A stretch of 64,000 bases of DNA from Pyrenopolyporus hunteri (GCA_902806595.1 CADCXC010000038.1:2604001-2668000); one strand, 5' to 3'. Numbered from the stretch's first letter, positions 49,958 to 61,647 are shown. Notes: generated by a model not told the origin, from the letters alone. Numbers and translations are program-made.

Positions 49958-51265
49958 TGCCGCATTCGACCTTTTAGCCTTTGGATCTAGATGGTAAGGG
50001 CTAAGATGAGGATCTGGGCCTGGTTTGCTAGGTTCGAGATGGGCATCGCCAGGTTGAAGTTCCACAGCATAAACGAATACATATTCGGGGTATAGGTGCC
50101 TACCTATAATATACTATCATATCCCGAAAACAATTCCGGCTTGCTCAGCCAGATTTACTACTAGTATCGTATATGATGGCCAGGCGGCTGGGATGTAGAG
50201 ATAACGGGATGAAAGGTAGGGCGACATGGAGGTTGTTAAACATGGGTTTTCGGGCAAGCTGCAGATCTGGTTAGACCATTCAGTGCCTGGGTAGGTACTT
50301 ACCCATGTGCTGTCGTGGAGGGTAGAAGTGGTTGAATTGAGTGGTTAGCAGTGAGAGTTGCGAAGAATTATGTGACCGGAATGGGGGTAGCTCCAGCTTC
50401 CCCCCACGAAAGATAAGCGTTCGATCTTATCTGATTCGTAAGCTCTAGGGTTGGAGGTATCTCTCTCCAATGTTACTTCTGCCTCTCATTTGCTACCTCC
50501 GTGTAGGAGGGAGTACCTATGTACCTACTTAGGTACCATAGTATCTAAGATGATAGGTAGTCCACGAGGAATACGTGACCTTTAGAATTATAGGTACATA
50601 CATGTAAATAGGTAGGTAGGTACCCGGTACGTAACGCGTTAGAATTGGACGGAGAGGAACGTACTACGTACCTAGGTACCTGTGTACATGTAGGTAACCT
50701 ATATGGGGGGAAAGAATCAAGCTTTCATACCTTGTATCTAGGTACCTATGTAGGTACATGTACCGTCTCCTATGCATGTGGGCACCTACCTAAGGTGGCA
50801 CCTAGGTACCTAAGTGCTTAATTTACCTCGATCCAAAATCTGGTAAACTTCCTCTTCTCACTCTTCGAAATACCTGTGGACCTTTTTCCCTCAGACGCGG
50901 TCCTAGATGAGCTCTATCTCGAATAATCTACCTATCTAAAGACAAGACGCGACCCGGCTAATCCTTGGCATTACAAATATCAACCTAGGAGCAATGCACC
51001 CCAAAACCCATCGATCCTAGTCGGTGATAGATGCTACTTGAGGTTAGAGGCGGTTAGCGAGAGAGATAAGTAACTGGGGCCGAAGCCGGTTTCGGTAATG
51101 GACGTGTAAAGCGAAGAGCCGGTAGGGATACCGGCCTACTTATTTCAATGTTCTGTGGAACGCCAGTTGTATCTGAAAGTTGTAACTGAAGGATGCATAT
51201 TCTCCCCATTTACTAGTATCGGACGTGTGTCCCAGCTTGCTTAGCATCTCAACCGTGCCGAAAAG
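49958..51265. promoter_or_regulatory. divergent promoter region, permease and hydantoinase
   Basis: 1.3 kb between the two start codons. It is dense in CCTAGGTACC-type motifs (50,510-50,820), and contains gcgttcgatcttatctgatt near 50,418 with a GATA-type core (cttatc, reverse of gataag) and others (agataagc at 50,411; gagataagta at 51,062). GATA sites of this sort are bound by AreA/Nit2-like nitrogen regulators in fungi, which would fit genes for nitrogen-ring use; with motifs this short it is only a suggestion. Confidence 0.45.
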
Positions 51266-54200
51266 ATGGCGTCTGCCGTCAACTCCAGCAGAACTCTTCG
51301 CATCGGCGTCGATGTTGGCGGCACCAACACCGACGGTGTCGTTCTTGACCCGTCGCGGGCCCTGGACCCGGACAAGGGCATCATCGCCTGGCATAAGGCT
51401 CCGACCACGACAAACCCGAGCCTTGGCATTAACAACGCCATCACGACCATGTTCAAGGCAGCGGGCATCACCCCGGACCAGGTTGCTAGCGTTACTATTG
51501 GAACCACCCATTTCGTCAACGCCGTCGTCGAGAGAGACGCCGCGCGACTATCCAAGGTCGCCGTTCTCCGGCTTTGCGGCCCCTATTCTAAGCATGTGCC
51601 GCCCTGCGTGGACTGGCCTGATGACATGCGGGACATCATCCTTGGCCATCACGCCCTCCTAAAAGGCGGCTTAGAGGTCGACGGCTATCTTATTTCGGAT
51701 ATAGATGAGAACGAGATTAGAGAGCAATGCGCCATCATACGAGAGAAGGGTATTAAGAGTGTAGTCGTTAACGGCATATTCAGCCCCATCGACACCGTCG
51801 AGCAGCAAGAAGAGCGCGCCGCCGCCGTGATCCGTTCCGAACTCCCCGGATGCGATGTCGTCTGTAGCAGAGAAGTGGCCAATCTCGGCTTCGTTGAGCG
51901 CGAGAACGCCGCTATCTTGAATGCGTCTATCCTCGCGTTCGCTCGGAAGACGGTCCGTTCGTTCCAAGAACCAATCAAGCGCTTAGGCCTACGCTGCCCC
52001 GTATTCATTACGCAAAATGATGGTACGATTCTAACTGGCGATATGGCGGCGAAGCTGCCTATCCGAACCTTCTCTAGCGGCCCGACAAATAGCATGCGTG
52101 GTGCCGCCTTCTTAGTCCAAAACGAACTCGACGAGGCTATTATGGTTGTAGACATTGGTGGTACGACCACCGACGTAGGTCTCTTGCTTGCGAATGGCTT
52201 TCCACGGCAGCAGGCCGCCTATAGCGACTTGGCAGGAATTCGTATGAATTTTTCGTGTCCGGATGTGAAGAGCATCGGCCTCGGCGGCGGCTCGATTGTT
52301 CGAGACGGTGAGATACTAACCGTAGGCCCAGACAGCGTCGGATATAAGATCACCGAAGAAGCTTTGGTTTTCGGCGGCAAAGTCCTTACCGCTACCGATT
52401 GTACCGTCCTGGCTGACAGCACAGTCGAGATCGGGAATAGAGACTTAGCGAAAGGCGCCCTAGATGAGCGAGGAATCGCAAAATTTAAGGCCGTCGTTAG
52501 GAATAAAATTGAAAAGATCATTGACACAATGAAAACATCGCCAGAAGACCTTCCCGTGCTTCTCGTCGGGGGCGGTGCGATAATTGCCCCAAACGAACTC
52601 AAAGGGGCGAGCAAAGTGCTCAAGCCAAAGTTCTCCGAGGTTGCAAATGCTATCGGGGCTGCCATAGCGAGAGTCAGCGCTGTCGTTGATACAGTGAAAT
52701 CCACAGAGTCCAAGTCCACGAAACAGATAATGGATGAGATATGCCAAGATACTATCGAAAAGGCAGTGGTAAATGGTGCATCAAGGTCAACGGTCAAAGT
52801 TGTAGAAATGGATGTTCTACCCTTGCCAGTAAGCCAACGAAAGCTAATACGATATAATCCCGAAAATCTGCTAATAATGACATTAGTATATAGCCAACAA
52901 GTCGCGATTCACTGTGCGAGCTGCAGGGGATCTCGATTATTCTCGCACGGATTTCTCGACTATTCACTTTGAGGAGATATCCGCAGACACAAAGACCCAG
53001 ATGGGCGAGTACGAAAAAGCTACCAAAAATTTAAACAAGACGGGATCAGAGCCTAGAGAAGGTGTTGACATCGATAACTACAAGCCTACAGTCAGAAACC
53101 GTGTCTGGTACGTTAACGAGACGGATCTCAGTTGGATTTCGATCGGCTGCTACATACTCGGCACGGGTGGTGGTGGTAGCCCCTATTCATCTATGATTCG
53201 CCTACGGCAAATGCTACGTAGAGGCGACGTAGTCCGCGTTATAAGCCCGGACGATTTATCGGATGACGCAGCGGTAGCGACTGGTGGTCATGCCGGTTCG
53301 CCCACCGTCGGGATAGAAAAGTTGGGAGGCGATGAAATGACCCAAGCGCAGGAGGAGCTATACAAGATCTGCGCCAACTACCCGACTCATATAATCGCGG
53401 TGGAGATCGGCGGCGGGAATGGTTTACAAAGCATGATTGTCGGTGCGAGCACGAACATGAACTTGCCGGCTGTGGACGGCGACTGGATGGGGAGAGCATA
53501 TCCCACTAAGTGGCAGGTCAGTACCTAACCCAACGCCTCTTACCGCCCCTTTAAGTGATCATGGAAGTATACTTTCCCATATTCCCAGATTTTACCAGAC
53601 CAGTTCTCGCGTCGCCTTCACCGACGCCCGGCTGCCAGAAAATACTTGACAACTTGCCGGACTAATCGCTAACTTCGAGTTATAAACCAGACAACTCCGG
53701 TCGTCTTCAATGAACGGTCTCCAATCTGGTCGCCCGTCGCAATGACGGACGGCAACGGGAATGTCGTGGTCGTGCCAAAGTCGACCTCGGACTTACACGT
53801 GGAACGTATACTTCGCGCAGCATTGAGTCAGATGGGCTCGGCCGTCGGATTCGCTGACCCACCCGTAACCGGTGCGGAGTGTAAGCGGTGGGCTGTCGAG
53901 CACACCATCTCTCAATCGTGGAGGATCGGCCGGGCCGTTGCAAAAGCGCGAGAATCCAACCGTGTTGATAACGTTGCAGAGACCATCCTAGCGGAATGCG
54001 GTGGGCCCGAAGCCGGCAAGGTGCTATGGAAGGGCAAGATAGTTAGTGTGGAACGTACGCTGCGGATGGGCCATATCTATGGGGAATGCATCATCGAAGG
54101 CGCGGACGTGGTCGATGACGACACGGGCGCCAAGCTTCAGTCCACGCTTGACAGAGACAACCCCAGGCCGACGCAGTTCCAAGGCAAGATCAAGATCCCG

Positions 54201-54530
54201 TTCAAGAACGAAAACATCGCCGCTATTAGGATATCGCAATCCGTTGTAGATGGGGAAGTTGTTGAGACGGAAGGCGAAGTGCTAGGTCTTGTGCCCGATC
54301 TGATCACAGTTATAGATGCGCAGAACGGCGAGGCCATCGGTACCCCTGAGTACCGATACGGGCTGTTGGTCATCGTCCTCGGCATCACGGCCAGCGAACG
54401 CTGGACCTCGGAGAGAGGCATTGCGTTAGGTGGGCCTGAGGCCTTCGGCATGAGTCACCTAACGTATAAACCTCTGGGCAAGTTCGTTAAGCCCAGAAGC
54501 GTGATTGATGAGTTTGATGTTACCGAATAA
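51266..54530 (+). CDS. hydantoinase/oxoprolinase–DUF917 fusion protein
   Basis: Three exons (51266-52828, 52887-53516, 53691-54530; all phase 0) give 1,010 residues. The N-terminal half is a hydantoinase A/oxoprolinase (ASKHA ATPase fold) domain: RIGVDVGGTNTDGVV (12-26), TIGTTHFVNAVVERD (77-91), MVVDIGGTTTDVGLL (293-307) and LLVGGGA (about 440). From about residue 590 a DUF917 domain follows (VWYVNETDLSWISIGCYILG, GTGGGGSP, ATGGHAGSPTVG, VEIGGGNGLQ, and GKIVSVER in the last exon); Pfam links it to S-methyl thiohydantoin desulfurase. Together these suggest ATP-dependent opening of a hydantoin or thiohydantoin-like ring. The fusion is known in fungi. It sits divergent from an NCS1 permease, giving a plausible uptake-and-breakdown pair. 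The 174-bp last intron is the longest in the gene. Confidence 0.9.
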
Positions 54531-55412
54531 AAAGCTCTTCCATGGGAGGCGCTTATAACTCATCTCCTCTCTAAATACGAGAATAGCACGCAACGGGTTA
54601 TACGCCTGGGTACCTATATAACGGTATAGGACTAGCACGAAGGTGTGTTGTTGGCCGAAACAACTTACTACTATCCTGATTTCTTCACTGCCACGTCCAA
54701 CGTCTTCCGTCACCACCATTTTCACCACGCCGTAAGGCGGTTCAGTATTCCCACAATGTTGGTGAACTCCATCCGAGAACCCAATCGGGCGGCGTACTTC
54801 TCCATCCCGGCTATGGCCTAGAGATGGGACTAGGGTTTAGGAATGCGGCGTTAGGAGATAGTTTAATTGTGGTTCCTCGCAAGTTTCGACACAGATAAAT
54901 ATTATCACGGACCGCAGCATAACAGATAACAGTCAATAGACAATACCTACCTAGGTACAATACCCAGGCAACCACCCTACTCACCACCTATCGAGAAGGC
55001 CATGGAGCCATAGGACGAGAGTGTTTTTTTTTTTTTTTTTTTCAAGAAAGTCACATGGCTGACAGGTCCATTCGAACCAACAGCTTGAATTTAAGGCTGG
55101 GAGGATTGCTCAGCCCGCTGTAGAATGGGTCTGAAATACGGCACAGTCGTTCTGTTACTACATTTCATATAGCAGATACCCTTGTCTTATCCCAGCGTAT
55201 AGGCATTGGCCTCCTACTTATTGGTTCGGATCTCAAATATACCCCCCCTTATATTCTCATAATCGTCGATACCTTGCAAGGTCCTCTTCGCGCTTTCAAG
55301 ATGTTGAGCCGTTATTATTTTCGACAATTCATGTAGGTTTATTCTTTTTTTTCTCCCTAGCTACAACTATCAGTCCTACTCCTTTAGGGATACGCGCCCC
55401 ATATCAACTATC
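54531..55412. other. intergenic with T19 run
   Basis: A run of 19 T lies at 55024-55042, followed on the minus strand side by ggttcgaatggacc, which resembles a tRNA T-loop/B box but lacks a matching tRNA fold. No gene seen. Confidence 0.5.
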
Positions 55413-56288
55413 ATGCGTCGCCTACCATGGCTCCTCATATTCGCACCGTTACGTTGTCGATCAGAAAATCGGTTCTTTAAGCCCCCCGGAGAAGGACCAA
55501 AGGGGGATTACAGCGACAATCCCGTTTACAACCTGGGAGATACTATCGAGCTACAGTGGGAAACGGATTCCAATTTTGTAGATATCGAAGTACTTCAGGA
55601 GAATATCCAAAATGTCGTAGGATACGGCGATATGGATGCATGGATCTCCCGTAGGTTGAACCTATACCCTTTAAACTACAACGGAGACGATGGGCCTAAC
55701 CCTTTAGTACGCACAAAACTGTCCTCTGTCAAGTGGGTTGTCAGTTACAGCGGTTTCCCTGTGGGCTACAATTCCAGTCTGAGCAACGTCTACTACATAT
55801 CAATGTTTGATTTCGACACAAATGAACTTTTAGCATCAAGCCATTACTTCAACATTAGTGACCCAAACGCATCCTCATCCGGAACAAATACCTCGCCTAC
55901 CTCGTCTGGCAAACCATCAAGCCCTTCCTCCACGCTTAATATAAGCTCGAACGAAGTCGACGTCCGCCCCGGATTATCGAGGCCGGCGGTAGCTGGGATT
56001 GCCGTCGGCTCCACAATAGCTATACTACTTCTACTAGGCCTGGGAGTCTGGTTCTGGAGGTCGAGGTCGAAGAAGCCTACCGTTGGAGCTACGCGGCAGG
56101 TCCACGAGTATGTCGCTGTAAATACCGACACAAATGCGCCGAGATACGAGAAGCCCATGCCAACTTTCGAAGCCTACTCGCCGCAGAACCCTTACTCCCT
56201 AGGATACCTGAACTATTCCCAGCCCAGCGAGCTAGCACATTCCCAGCCTACCGGACTCTCGCATTCTCATCCTACCGAATTACCGTAG
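55413..56288 (+). CDS. single-pass surface protein with SKG6-like membrane helix
   Basis: An intronless frame of 291 residues. A hydrophobic N-terminus (LPWLLIFAPL) may be a signal peptide, followed by FFKPPGEGPKGDYSDNPVYN and an Ig-like outer domain (IELQWETDS ... VKWVVSYSGFP ... NVYYISMFDF) to about residue 150 with several N-x-S/T sites, then a Ser/Thr-rich stalk. One membrane helix is at about 192-216 (AVAGIAVGSTIAILLLLGLG), followed by WRSRSKK and a 75-residue tail that ends in short repeats of the form SQPSELAH / SQPTGLSH / SHPTELP. The layout is common in Pezizomycotina hypothetical proteins; function unknown. Topology outside-in is inferred from the basic flank. Confidence 0.75.
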   Translation: MRRLPWLLIFAPLRCRSENRFFKPPGEGPKGDYSDNPVYNLGDTIELQWETDSNFVDIEVLQENIQNVVGYGDMDAWISRRLNLYPLNYNGDDGPNPLVRTKLSSVKWVVSYSGFPVGYNSSLSNVYYISMFDFDTNELLASSHYFNISDPNASSSGTNTSPTSSGKPSSPSSTLNISSNEVDVRPGLSRPAVAGIAVGSTIAILLLLGLGVWFWRSRSKKPTVGATRQVHEYVAVNTDTNAPRYEKPMPTFEAYSPQNPYSLGYLNYSQPSELAHSQPTGLSHSHPTELP

Positions 56289-57282
56289 GATACGCCTATC
56301 GAAGTGATGCTGTGATTCTCAATATTGCGAGGAGGACGTTGTGGCTTTTTCTGTATAAAAAAGGGTTGGTGGGCGTCGATAGAGACGAATAATCTTAGAG
56401 GTTGATACCCCTTTTTTTCGTCATTGTCAATAAATTGGGAAGGTTGCAATATGCCGAAGCCGCTATCACGAAGTCTAATTTTGATACCACGACTCAGCCT
56501 TATCAACAAGGTGGTTGGAAGCGAGTTATTGTCCTTGGTTTACTTTCAGGGTCTTAAAGGGGAAGGCCCCGGACTACAGTAGCCGGATGGCATTACCAGA
56601 GCAACTCAGCATAGGACGACGAATTTATGAAATGTATATGGTTCCGATTCGGCGAAATGTTAATTTAATTAATTATCTCTAGCCCTCTTAAGCTATGCCG
56701 CAGAAACTTGTAAACGCTTATAATGTCCCAGCCTCAGCCTGGGCCGTAACATCAAATACTCCTAATAGAAGAGCGGCCTTCCGGGTTCTCGGGCATAGAG
56801 CTAACTCGATGTAGTTGAGTAGGCTAGCCTACGACGGCCCATGGATGGCTAGCCGACCGAAAATAGTGCTCCGTAGCTCTGACGGACGATTATGAGGTGG
56901 ATATCACCCCGGCCGGCTGCGTCCAAGATTCCCACGACAATCCCGATTGGGCTCCTCAATCAGTAGACTTTATCCACTGTTGCACGTACTAAAGGATATA
57001 CCATGGCCAGTCACTTGCCTTTGTTATCATATCCAGGTTTCATTCGGACGATCCATATAGATTATGGTAAATTGGGATCAAGGCGGCTAAATCAACGTCT
57101 ACTCTCGACGAATCTTGGTTGCAGTATTTCCCCGCGTTATAATATAGGGGCGGTAATCTAACCCCCATGCAGAACGTCGTCTATCGTAGCTATAATAGTC
57201 GCCGCGTATCCCGTCAGATTGCAGAGGCATGTCGTGTTTAGCGCTTAGCATTTAGCATTTTCATACCCACTATCACGAAAAT
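56289..57282. other. intergenic, no gene seen
   Basis: About 1 kb with ordinary composition. Includes tataatataggggcg near 57,138 and gtagctataatag near 57,186, possible promoter elements of the secreted protein gene. Confidence 0.5.
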
Positions 57283-57895
57283 ATGCGTCTCTCACTATTC
57301 CTCTCCGCCGGCGTCCTAGCGCCTACCATTGGCTTCGCGGCACCGGTCTCGCAGGACGGCGCCCTCATTAAGAGAGAGAACCTGTGCAATTTGGCGGCGC
57401 CCCCTGAGATCTGCCAGCCGGACCCCACCGTGACCGTGGAGGAGACCGCCCAGCGAGCTTACGATTTCTATCGCGCATTCGTGGTTGATGGGAACCCCAG
57501 GAAGATGTTCTCTCTCATCGACTCGGTATACAAGGTTAGTCTCCTCTTCCTAGGAACGAAGTGACGCAGTTACTAAACACTCGACGCGTCAACAGCAACA
57601 CCACCCAGGATACGCTTCCGGCCCCAACGGCATCTGGAAACTCTTCTGCGGCGGAAACAAGCTAGGAACCGAGGCCAACACCGCGTGGTGCTTTGACGCC
57701 AGCACCAACATGTCGTACGCCCAATACTCAACCACGGACAGATGGCTGTGGGTTGACGGCTGCGTCCACGAACACGTAGGTGATCTTGAATTATAAGCCG
57801 AATTACACTGCTCTAACTACTCCGTACAGTGGGACCAGGGCGAGAGGATTCCGAAAGAGAAATGTTTCGAGCTGACACCTGGAGGCACGTCTTAG
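57283..57895 (+). CDS. small secreted protein, NTF2/SnoaL-like pattern
   Basis: Three exons (57283-57534, 57596-57775, 57830-57895; all phase 0; introns 61 and 54 bp) give 165 residues. A signal peptide is clear (MRLSLFLSAGVLAPTIGFAA, cut near residue 20), followed by a possible Kex2 site (KR at about 30-31). The mature part has six cysteines (LCNLAAPPEIC, LFCGG, AWCFD, DGCVHEH, KCFEL), enough for three disulfides. VEETAQRAYDFYRAFVVDGN then SVYKQHHPGYASGPNG recalls SnoaL-like NTF2 folds (helix, then QHNP-like segment), but the C-terminal strands are not certain. Secretion, small size and cysteines fit an effector or extracellular enzyme; this is inference. Confidence 0.75.
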
Positions 57896-59048
57896 TCGGC
57901 TTGTTGGATACCCAGATTTCGGATGGAACCTATGTATTTAAGCTATCGGTATAAATCAACTTGAACATGTATTGTATACCATGTATACGGTGACAAGGTC
58001 ACTCGACGTATGTACACCTCTCGCTTCAGCTATGCTCGGGACCGAGTTGGGAAATCATGCTCTGGGACCATGACAATTACATCATTTTTGAATGTCCCTA
58101 AAATTCCTATAAATGAGTCAATATGTAGAGGCCACCCGACATCCAAAAAGGGAGATCCTAAAGGCTGAATAAAACGTAGAGTGAGAGTTAGGATGACTTA
58201 TATAGAGACCGCAGAGAGCCCCTATCCCAGTCCCGCTTTTCTTCCCCCCCCCCCCTAAAACTCCCCATTCTTCAGCTTAGAATTGGAAGTCCTACACCTA
58301 CCATAGGCGAGATGAAGACGATCGCCCGAACCACGAATTTAATTACCTATAAAATTATGGGTTGGTTTTCCGACATACGATTCCCCAAGATACGACAGTT
58401 ATAATATATACATCATATAAATATATAGTAAAGGTATATCAAATGAACTGCCTAGCTAGGCACCTAGCTACCTGGTACTTGATAGGTTAGGTGGTTTCGT
58501 CGCTACCGCGTGCTGTAGTTTAGTGATATTTAGCGCTATGCGCCCTATTTTTGTAGTGGACACCCGAAAGTACGTGGTCTGATTTAAATACGCGCTCGAG
58601 TCGTTTGACAGGTAGTGCTGTATGCGCTAAATACGCTGAAGCTTACTACAGTTACAGGAGGCCAATGCGCTATAACCTCTATATTTTAGGGGAATCCCTG
58701 TCCCTATCATAAAAGCGCGTCCACTCCACTGAATTGGCCGTTTAGCAGGTTATCTAAACCTGCTAGAATCCAATGTTTCCAGTACACCTCTTCCAGATCT
58801 TCGACGCTTCTTATTTATGAATATCTCTGTGTATTTGATGTGCGAATTTATCCTTGCTTAAGGGATGAAGTATGAAGAGTGTTTCTTCGCTTTACGAAGA
58901 GAATCGGCCGTAATAATAAGGAATTCTTTATTAAATCAGTTAAGATTTCCCAGATATTTAACAGTTCTCTCTCTTTACATCCCCCAAAAACTGCGATCGT
59001 AAGAAGCTTATATGATGATGCCAATCGTGAGACAGACGCCACCCCCGC
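57896..59048. other. intergenic, no gene seen
   Basis: Contains a run of 12 C at 58244-58255. At 58,500-58,680 there are several gcgct and tagcgc words. The frame at 58848-59189 (-) runs into the inverted repeat and is probably not a gene. Confidence 0.55.
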
Positions 59049-59371
59049 CTTCTCCCAGCTGTGGCGGCCCATAAGGGCCACTTTGCCAAAATCAAAAAAA
59101 TGAGTTTTAGCTATGCTTATTATGGAAGCATAGCACAGACCTATCGACTTATAATTGCTAAAGGAGTACTTGAAATTTGAATATTTCATTAATGAAATTA
59201 CGGATCATGACGACCTTATCAAATTTCTATTGATATGTTAGCTTTAGAAGTTAGCGATTACATCCGTATGAACTTTCAATTAAAGAATTTACTCACATGT
59301 ATAATTTTCGCTTTTTGAATATTTTTGAGAAAAGGTATGGAAATGAGCCTATTCGCACATATGGCCTATAT

Positions 59372-59496
59372 GAAGAAAGTAAGTATAAAAAAAGTAAGTA
59401 TGAAGAAGTAAGTATGAAGAAGTAAGTATGAAGAAGTAAGTATGAAGAAGTAAGTATGAAGAAGTAAGTATGAAGAAGTAAGTATGAAGAAGTAAG
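59372..59496. repeat. 14-bp tandem repeat
   Basis: About nine units of aagtaagtatgaag in near-perfect tandem; the first two units are slightly changed. Confidence 0.9.
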
Positions 59497-59528
59497 GATT
59501 GGCGGTATTGTCATTTGTACGAGAAATC

Positions 59529-59690
59529 GTATTCTAAGAAGAATTGTATTCTAAGAAGAATTGAAGCTATCCCCATAGTAGGCGAACCACCTAGGTACCT
59601 AGGTAGGTAGGTAGGTAGGTAGGTAGGTAGGTGGCATGGCTAGCTTAGTATTCTAAGAAGAATTGAAGCTATTCCCGCAGCAGGTAGATA
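59529..59690. repeat. direct repeat of about 36 bp around an (AGGT)n tract
   Basis: tattctaagaagaattgaag followed by ctatccccatagtagg occurs at about 59547-59582, and again with few changes at 59649-59684; an extra 17-bp partial copy precedes the first. Between the two lies (aggt)n at about 59592-59632. Confidence 0.8.
59592..59632. repeat. (AGGT)n microsatellite
   Basis: About nine perfect aggt units after cctaggtaccta. Confidence 0.95.
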
Positions 59691-59808
59691 CTTACCTACC
59701 TACCTACCTACCTACCTACCTACTTACCTACTTACCTACTTACCTACTTACCTACTTACCTACTTACCTACTTACCTACTTACCTACTTACCTACCTGCC
59801 TACCTTCA
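59688..59808. repeat. (ACCT)n then (TTACCTAC)n microsatellite
   Basis: Starts as (ctac)n for about 40 bp and continues as an 8-bp unit ttacctac for about ten copies. It is the complement of the (AGGT)n tract 60 bp to the left, so the two can pair as a hairpin. Confidence 0.95.
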
Positions 59809-60196
59809 TTCTTACTAAAGTTATGACTTACCTAGAAATCTACACTGATTTCATCTATTATATTACAGTACACTCCTAGGAAAATAGCCCATCTATACGC
59901 ATATATATTCGTAAAACAAGAATGTACCGGTCTATGAATGGCCAGTGCTGTAAACCTTACCCTTTTAGGAAGTATTCGACCTCAATTTTTGATTTTGGCA
60001 AAGTGGCTCTAATGGGCCACCGTACCAGCGCTTTTCTTACCGCCAAGCGACGGCTGTTTCCGCCCTGGTTCAGCTTGGCATCATCATCTTACGCTAGGGG
60101 TGCCTAACCTACGATCCTACCTACTACCCCTTATTTCCGTCGCGGGGAGAGGAGCGTAAGACTATTTCATAAACGGCGTCTAGGGACTCATTCGTG

Positions 60197-61647
60197 ATGG
60201 CTCCACCAAATGAAGCTCTTCACGAGGGGGAACCCCTTCTCGACCCCGGCCAGCCCGGACTACAAAATGGGGATACACCACGTCCCGCCGCACAACTCGG
60301 CAATGAATCCGAGGCCCGAACTCGGACGCGCCTTCCTAGCAAGTGGCTAACCGCATCCCCGGACGTCCGATCAACAAGCCTCCGCTTCCGGATCGCGGCG
60401 GCCATGTTCTCCTTCGTCGTGCTGGGCATGACGGTCTCGACGCTGGGGGTCATGGTGCCGCAGTTCGAAGCGCACTACGGCCTGTCCGACCTCCAAGTGT
60501 CCCTGATCTTCCTCGTCTGGCCCGTCGGGTACGTGGTCGCGGCCTACGTCAACGGCGCCGTCCACCGGAGCTTCGGGCAGCGCGGGATCGCCGTCGCCGG
60601 CCCGGCGTTCCACGTCGTCTTCGCCGCCGCCGCCGCGCTGCACCCCCCGTTCCCCGCGCTGCTGCACGTCTTGGCCGTCGGATCGCTCGGCACCGCGCTG
60701 CTCGACGGCTCGCTCTGCGCGTGGGCCGGCGGCATGCCCAACGCGAACGTCGTCCAGGGTTTCTTGCACGGGTCCTTCTCCGCGGGCGCGGCCCTGGGGC
60801 CGTTCCTCGCCGGGACTATGCTCTCCGTCGGGGAAATGCCGTGGTACTCGTGGTACTATGTCCTCGTAAGGCACTTTCCCCCCTTCTTCCTTGACCTTAT
60901 AACCCCCCTTGGCACCTAACCTCTAATACCGAGTTTTAGCTAGGCGCGTCCGTTCTCGAGGTCGTGATTTTAGGCCTCGCCTTCCGGTTCGAGGACTCGG
61001 AGAAGTACGACAACCACCTACTCGAGATTCAGGAGGAATCCGCCGCGGACACCAGGGCCGCTATCTTCAGGCACAGCGTGACGTGGATCTGCGCCGCCTA
61101 CTTCTTGTCGTGCGTCGGCACCGAAAGCGCGATATCCGGCTGGGTCGTCGTTTACATGTCGCGCGTCAACGAGCTACCCGATTACGCCGCCAGTTTATCG
61201 TCCTCCGGCTTCTGGATCGGCCAGGCACTCGGGCGCCTTATCCTAGGTTTCGTGACTAACAGAGTCGGCGTGAGGACCGCAACGATCGCCTACCTCGCCG
61301 CCGCCATCGCCTTAGAACTACTCTGCACCCTCGTCCGCATTAACATCCCTATAGTCCCTATGGTGGCGATAATGCTTCTTGGGTTCTGTCTAGGCCCGCT
61401 GTTCCCCTCCGGCATCGTCATGATGACCCGACTTCTGCCGAGGGAGCTGCACGTAGGAGCCATCTCGTTTGTGGTTCTCGTTGGCCAGGTCGGAGGCGCG
61501 CTGCTACCTTTTGCTCTCGGGGCACTGGCTAATACAGCCGGCATCCAAGTCTTTCAGTTGGTGGTCTTAGCCCAACTGTTCGTAACGCTCTTAATCTGGC
61601 TTACATTCCCAAAATTACCATTGGCGAATGCTTTCCCTGAGAATTAG
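60197..61647 (+). CDS. MFS transporter (FucP/Bsc6-like)
   Basis: Major facilitator of the plasma or organelle membrane; substrate unknown, possibly a sugar. Two exons (60197-60865 and 60940-61647, intron 74 bp, phase 0) give 458 residues. After a 55-residue cytosolic N-terminus, about 12 membrane helices follow: six in exon 1 (FVVLGMTVSTLGVMVPQF, LIFLVWPVGYVVAAYVNG, and so on) and six in exon 2, with GFWIGQALGRLILGFVTNRVG at the start of the second half, the usual MFS loop motif (G-R-x-x-x-G-x-x-x-x-R). Family placement near yeast Bsc6-like proteins is from general pattern. Exon 1 from about 60,380 to 60,860 is much more GC-rich than the rest. Confidence 0.85.

Larger units (their letters stand above)
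59066..60018. mobile_element. possible small element bounded by inverted repeat
   Basis: 59066-59105 and 59980-60018 are inverted copies: ggcccataagggccactttg at the left and, in reverse complement, ggcccattagagccactttg at the right, both continuing ccaaaatcaaaaa and a nearby TGAG. About 33 of 38 positions agree. The left end is itself almost palindromic (ggcccataagggcc). Between them lie only microsatellites, a duplicated 36-bp segment and AT-rich DNA. Size and terminal repeats would fit a MITE-like non-coding element; a target-site duplication was not found. Confidence 0.4.
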
